The notes beneath the pieces were generated by a model that searched no databases, had not been told where the DNA came from, and saw only the letters and a program-made list of their open reading frames with translations. Source: CAWCVR01 sp963799105 (lineage in GTDB: Bacteria > Acidobacteriota > Terriglobia > Bryobacterales > Bryobacteraceae). Taken from it: DNA of 64,000 nt. The stretch spans positions 18,451 to 82,450 of the forward strand of contig CAWCVR010000009.1 in assembly GCA_963799105.1 (NCBI GenBank), read 5' to 3'. Positions 61,532-64,000 of this stretch are shown here, one piece after another. A program made the translations under genes and the position numbers. The number at the start of each line of letters is the position of its first letter. The stretch's first letter is position 1.

Positions 61532-62509
61532 TTACCGCGTGAACCGCGTAGCCTTCTTCCGCTTGTGCCGGGCCAGCGCCAGTTCGATCAGCCGGTCCAC
61601 CAGCGCGGCGAAGGGAACGCCGCAGTGTTCCCACATCTTGGGGTACATACTGATCGACGTGAAACCGGGGATGGTATTGATCTCGTTAATGTAGAGCCGC
61701 CCGCTGGAGGTTTCGAGCAGGAAATCCACGCGCGCCATGCCAACGCACTCCACCGCGCGGAAGCACTCCACAGCCAGGCGGCGTAGTTCGGCGGTTTGCT
61801 CCGGAGACAGCTTTGCGGGCAGGTCCACGCGAGCCGCGTCGAGCAGGTACTTGTCGTCGTAATCGTAGAACTCGCGCGAGGGCAGGATCTCGCAGGGCAA
61901 TGAAGCCGCCGGCTCCTCGTTGCCGAGCACGGCGCATTCCAGCTCGCGGCCGGCGATCCCGCGTTCCACGACGATCTTACGGTCGTACTGGCCGGCCAGT
62001 TCGATGGCCGCGGCCAGTTCGCGCGCATCGCGGGCCTTGGAGATGCCCACCGACGAGCCCAGGTTGGCGGGCTTCACGAACACCGGAAACGGCAGCCCGG
62101 CGCATGCCGCCGCGCCGTCCGGCTGGCCGCGGGTCAGCGTCACATAGTCCACCACCGGCAACATTCGTGCCGCACAGACACGTTTGGTCATCTCCTTGTC
62201 CATGGCGACGGAAGACCCCAGCACGCCGGCGCCGACGTAGGCGAGATCGGCCAGCTCCAGCAGGCCCTGCACGGTGCCGTCCTCTCCGAAGGGGCCGTGC
62301 AGCATCGGGAACACCACGTCGATCCCTGGGTTGGCGCCGGGCTCGGGCAGGATGGGGCCGGGCGACCACTTGCCCTGCCGGTCGATAAAGTACTCGATCT
62401 TCTCGTATTTGGCGGGGTCCAGGGCGTCCAGGACGGAGCGCGCGGACCGCAGCGACACCTCGTGCTCGCCGCTGCGGCCGCCGTAGACCACGGCTACTCG
62501 TAGGCTCAT
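61532..62509 (-). CDS. ddl: D-alanine-D-alanine ligase
   Basis: 325 residues, standard for Ddl. MSLRVAVVYGGRSGEHEVSL is the family start with the first binding-site Glu; FPMLHGPFGEDGTVQGLLEL is signature 1; VFVKPANLGSSVGISKA is the ATP-grasp Lys loop; ARVDFLLETSSGRLYINEIN followed by TIPGFTSISMYP is signature 2 with the magnesium ligands. It makes D-Ala-D-Ala for peptidoglycan. The start overlaps the arginase stop by four bases, so the two are coupled. Confidence 0.93.
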   Translation of the reverse strand: MSLRVAVVYGGRSGEHEVSLRSARSVLDALDPAKYEKIEYFIDRQGKWSPGPILPEPGANPGIDVVFPMLHGPFGEDGTVQGLLELADLAYVGAGVLGSSVAMDKEMTKRVCAARMLPVVDYVTLTRGQPDGAAACAGLPFPVFVKPANLGSSVGISKARDARELAAAIELAGQYDRKIVVERGIAGRELECAVLGNEEPAASLPCEILPSREFYDYDDKYLLDAARVDLPAKLSPEQTAELRRLAVECFRAVECVGMARVDFLLETSSGRLYINEINTIPGFTSISMYPKMWEHCGVPFAALVDRLIELALARHKRKKATRFTR

Positions 62510-63420
62510 AGAATTCGTTTTCCTAATGCGGACATGACCAACTCGACGGCCAGATCGGCGGTGCGGTTGGCCTCGTCGATCACGGGATTCACCTCAACCA
62601 CCTCCATGGAGAGCATCTTCCCGGAATCGGATATCATTTCCATTGCCAAATGCGCTTCCCGGTAGGTGGCGCCGCCCCGCACCGGGGTGCCGACGCCGGG
62701 GGCGTGCTGGGGATCGACGAAGTCCATGTCGAGCGAGAGGTGGAATCCCGCCGCGCCGCCGGTGGCCAGGCGGATGGCCTCTTCCATCACCGGCCGCAGC
62801 CCGCGCTCGTCGATATCGCGCATGGTGAAGGCATGCACGCCGGATTCCAGGACCCTGGGCTTCTCCTCGCGGTCCACGTCGCGCAGGCCGACGATGACCG
62901 TGCGCTCCGGCAGCACCTTTGGCCGGTATTCGAACATCCCCGCCAGTTCCGCCGGACCCATGCCCAGAATGCAGGCCAACGGCATGCCGTGGACGTTGCC
63001 GCTGGGGCTGGTTTCGGGGGTGTTCATGTCGGCGTGCGCATCCAGCCAGATGAGTCCGATGCGTTCGCCGCGCGAGCGGTGGTAATGCGACACGCCGCCC
63101 ACCGTGCCAACCGCCACGGAATGGTCGCCGCCCAGCACCAGCGGCACGCTGCCGCGTCCCAGGGCTTCCTCGACGGCGAGCGCCAGCCGTTGGCACGCGG
63201 CCGCGATCTGCGGCAGGTACTTTGCGTGCGGCTGGCTCACGGGCGAGGCCTCGGCCTGTTCGGCCGCCACGTTTCCCAGGTCCTCGACCACGTAGCCGAG
63301 GGAGGCCACGCGCGAGTTGAGATTGGCGACGCGGAGAGCCGACGGACCCATATCGACGCCGCGCCGCCCCTGGCCGAGGTCGAGCGGCGCGCCGATCACC
63401 GAGATGTGAGATTGCTTCAT
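62506..63420 (-). CDS. rocF: Arginase
   Basis: 304 residues from ATG 63420. Manganese ligands are in the expected motifs: LVLGGDHSVAVGT, LIWLDAHADMNTPETSPSGN and HLSLDMDFVDPQHAPGVGTP. The GNVHGMPLACILG stretch and residue spacing fit arginase (arginine to ornithine and urea) better than agmatinase. The start at 63420 removes 18 unlikely residues read from the hairpin upstream. It heads the operon with ddl and the S41 peptidase; a metabolic link between them is not obvious. Confidence 0.88.
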   Translation of the reverse strand: MKQSHISVIGAPLDLGQGRRGVDMGPSALRVANLNSRVASLGYVVEDLGNVAAEQAEASPVSQPHAKYLPQIAAACQRLALAVEEALGRGSVPLVLGGDHSVAVGTVGGVSHYHRSRGERIGLIWLDAHADMNTPETSPSGNVHGMPLACILGMGPAELAGMFEYRPKVLPERTVIVGLRDVDREEKPRVLESGVHAFTMRDIDERGLRPVMEEAIRLATGGAAGFHLSLDMDFVDPQHAPGVGTPVRGGATYREAHLAMEMISDSGKMLSMEVVEVNPVIDEANRTADLAVELVMSALGKRIL

Positions 63421-63451
63421 GCTACGAAAAAAACCATGAGTCGCGGATGAA

Positions 63452-63509
63452 CACCGATTAATACCGATGAACACATTTGCTTATGGGTGTTTATCGGTGT
63501 TAATCGGTG
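63452..63509. repeat. 23-bp imperfect inverted repeat upstream of the arginase gene
   Basis: The left arm starts CACCGATTAATACCGATG and the right arm ends TATCGGTGTTAATCGGTG, with a 12-nt loop and two or three mismatches. The sequence has the look of a dispersed genomic repeat. It lies in the arginase promoter region. Confidence 0.65.
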
Positions 63510-63866
63510 GCCCATATCAAAACTCCGCGTTCCCCGGTATCCTCCGGAACGGTTGCTCACTCGCCTCTTCCTCGGCGTGTTCGGCCAGGGCAGCCGCGTA
63601 GAGCGTGGCCGACGGACGAAGCCGAGCCTCCAAACGTCTCGCATGACAAAACATCTCCTGATCGTGTCTCCCCTCAGCATATTCCAATCGAAAGATGAGC
63701 CTGAAAGCGGAATTTGTTTCCAACAGACGTGAGCCTGAAGGAGGGTGACGAGGGATACTCCTTTCTGTGGTGTTGAGTTGTTCCGATGAGCTGTGGTAAC
63801 GCCCGAAGGCCGACCAACGGGAGGCCGTTGAGCGCGCCGGTTGCCGACGGTATGGCCTTTGCGTTT
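63510..63866. other. Stretch without a supported gene
   Basis: Open frames on both strands are Arg/Pro-rich. A minus-strand piece (CHARRLEARLRPSATLYAAA and downstream, about 63517-63650) looks slightly protein-like but has no start signal or recognised family. Confidence 0.4.
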
Positions 63867-63999
63867 GGCCCCTTTCCCTTGTCCTGGGAAGCTCTTCGGA
63901 ACGGCCCGGAGCAGTCAAGGGCGCGCGGTTTTTGCGCGGCGGAGCGAACCCTTGACGGCGAGGACCGTTCCGGAACTTGGAGCCGAAGGGAAAGGGGCC
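63867..63999. other. Large nested inverted repeat at the window edge
   Basis: Four stems nest inside each other: GGCCCCTTTCCCTT (63867-63880) with 63986-63999, perfect over 14 bp; TTCGGAACGG (63895-63904) with 63965-63975, one bulge; GTCAAGGG (63914-63921) with 63949-63956; and an inner CGCGC/GCGCG pair around GGTTTTT. Such structure suggests a folded RNA, an element end or a complex terminator. What lies to the right is unseen. Confidence 0.6.
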
Positions 64000-64000
64000 G

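Noticed and set aside
63765..64000. Group II intron or IS66-type element end at the right edge
   Set aside because: Stems are present but no intron domain V-like motif or transposase is visible within the window, so the identity is left open.

Overview
The window is high-GC bacterial chromosome that looks like an Acidobacteriota genome of the Solibacter/Bryobacter type. The signs are a 1192-residue Oar-like TonB-dependent receptor, a secreted VWFA-related protein of the acidobacterial kind, a Hanks-type kinase with a Pro/Ala-rich output region, many Sec/Tat-secreted sugar-active or unknown enzymes, PEP-CTERM-like sorting, and many small toxin-antitoxin modules and dispersed inverted repeats. 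No rRNA, tRNA or CRISPR array was seen. Taxonomy is inferred from family content only.

1-9.2 kb: a partial secreted protein, a signal-peptidase-like protein, an extended SDR epimerase, a small ribbon-helix-helix protein, a secreted VOC-VOC-GH105 fusion, and a compact TRAP transporter operon (TatT lipoprotein, DctP binding protein, fused DctQM permease). 9.2-12.4 kb: a decayed ankyrin gene and a 5'-truncated insertion sequence whose sister copy (58.4-59.8 kb) has the missing 5' part but a 994-bp internal deletion. 12.4-28.6 kb: secreted hydrolases and unknowns (class C beta-lactamase-like, PEP-CTERM-like, metallo-beta-lactamase fold, D-2-hydroxyacid dehydrogenase, NHL propeller, DUF362, HpcH/HpaI aldolase, GH3), with three toxin-antitoxin loci between them. 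28.8-33 kb: a Ser/Thr kinase divergent from a TMTC-like membrane/TPR protein. 33-35.1 kb: a two-gene IS (HARE-HTH protein plus DDE transposase) between long inverted repeats. 35.4-40.7 kb: the TonB receptor and the VWFA protein, convergent.

41-51.7 kb is the most unusual part. A secreted multi-IPT/TIG protein with a propeller-like core and a C-terminal His/Cys (caspase/C80/CHAT-like) tip is followed by a small secreted protein. Next comes a start-less second copy of the core with a different tip, then an ankyrin lipoprotein, a single IPT fragment, a paralogue of the small secreted protein, and a decayed IPT remnant. The layout (constant core, variable tip, small companion genes, orphan cassettes) resembles a polymorphic toxin/immunity locus, but with an IPT scaffold rather than RHS or CDI. 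The main gene is interrupted by a one-base loss in a G tract.

52.3-58 kb: a cNMP-binding protein divergent from an operon for a group 3b [NiFe] (sulf)hydrogenase (hydB, hydG, hydD, hydA), its maturation protease and a nitroreductase. 60-63.4 kb: an arginase-ddl-S41 protease operon on the minus strand. The right edge carries a large nested inverted repeat that may be the end of another element.
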